From Pseudomonadota bacterium (lineage in GTDB: Bacteria; Desulfobacterota; Binatia; Binatales; Binataceae): a stretch of 63,763 bases of DNA. Position numbers and translations under genes: made by a program. The stretch spans positions 1 to 63,763 of the forward strand of contig JAJPHI010000025.1 in the NCBI GenBank assembly GCA_021325355.1. Direction: 5' to 3'. The notes under the pieces were generated by a model. It searched no databases and had not been told where the DNA came from. It saw nothing but the letters and a program-made list of their open reading frames with translations. This document shows, in pieces, positions 63,745-63,763 of this stretch; the first letter of the stretch is position 1, and every line of letters starts with the position of its first letter.

Positions 63745-63763
63745 GCGCGCTGGCACGACCGGA

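Overview
The window is a GC-rich bacterial chromosome segment that starts at the tail of an rRNA operon (5S rRNA at 111-230) and contains two tRNAs, about 50 protein genes and no phage, transposon or CRISPR structure. The gene mix suggests an uncultured Gram-negative lineage near the old Deltaproteobacteria, possibly Candidatus Binatota: LpxC and RlpA, several sigma-54 activators, NtrY-type kinases, an acyl-CoA dehydrogenase, a CaiB-type CoA-transferase, an LLM flavin enzyme and a G1 peptidase. The placement is inferred from gene content only.

Region 1 (1-15 kb). After the 5S gene and its terminator comes a macrodomain gene, which converges on a six-gene minus-strand cluster. In transcription order this is LuxE-like acyl-protein synthetase, LuxC-like acyl-CoA reductase, class III aminotransferase, a degenerate histidine kinase, a four-cluster ferredoxin fused to an NrfD membrane domain, and a molybdopterin oxidoreductase. 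The first three together could turn a fatty acid into an aldehyde and then an amine. Next are a small exported protein with its Shine-Dalgarno sequence in a hairpin loop, a TetR regulator, an MFS transporter, a zinc-ribbon methyltransferase and a secreted glutamic peptidase.

Region 2 (15-25.5 kb). This is a complete potassium-uptake locus: a 27-aa peptide gene, kdpF, kdpA, kdpB, kdpC, a KdpD N-terminal half encoded alone, a separate sensor kinase and an NtrC-type regulator. KdpE is absent. A good sigma-54 promoter (15002-15017) and two palindromes 91-121 bases upstream of the predicted start fit the encoded activator. A second, orphan sigma-54 activator follows.

Region 3 (25.5-44 kb). tRNA-Cys, a glycosyltransferase and tRNA-Leu precede housekeeping genes: valS, nadC, a haem-oxygenase-like protein, a biotin ligase, a divergent EF-G and a DUF2905 protein. 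An NtrY-like kinase is followed by the most striking gene of the window, an intact phospho-receiver domain fused to LpxC, the committed enzyme of lipid A synthesis. A pteridine-reductase-like SDR, a QueC-like protein, a metalloprotease lipoprotein, RlpA, a dNTPase and a TPR protein follow.

Region 4 (44-63.8 kb). This part holds a DsbA-like protein, a YfgM-like protein, a bifunctional nuclease, a MoxR/VWA pair, a flavin oxidoreductase, an NRDE protein, a ROK kinase, a methyltransferase, a class III CoA-transferase and an EthD-like barrel protein. Then come purD-tsaC-DUF1015, a glyoxalase/alcohol dehydrogenase/LLM operon, a TPR gene broken by a frameshift and an acyl-CoA dehydrogenase. Several genes (purD, valS, the DsbA-like gene, the FAD oxidoreductase) have -10-like boxes only 6-9 bases before the start codon and no Shine-Dalgarno sequence, which suggests leaderless transcripts.
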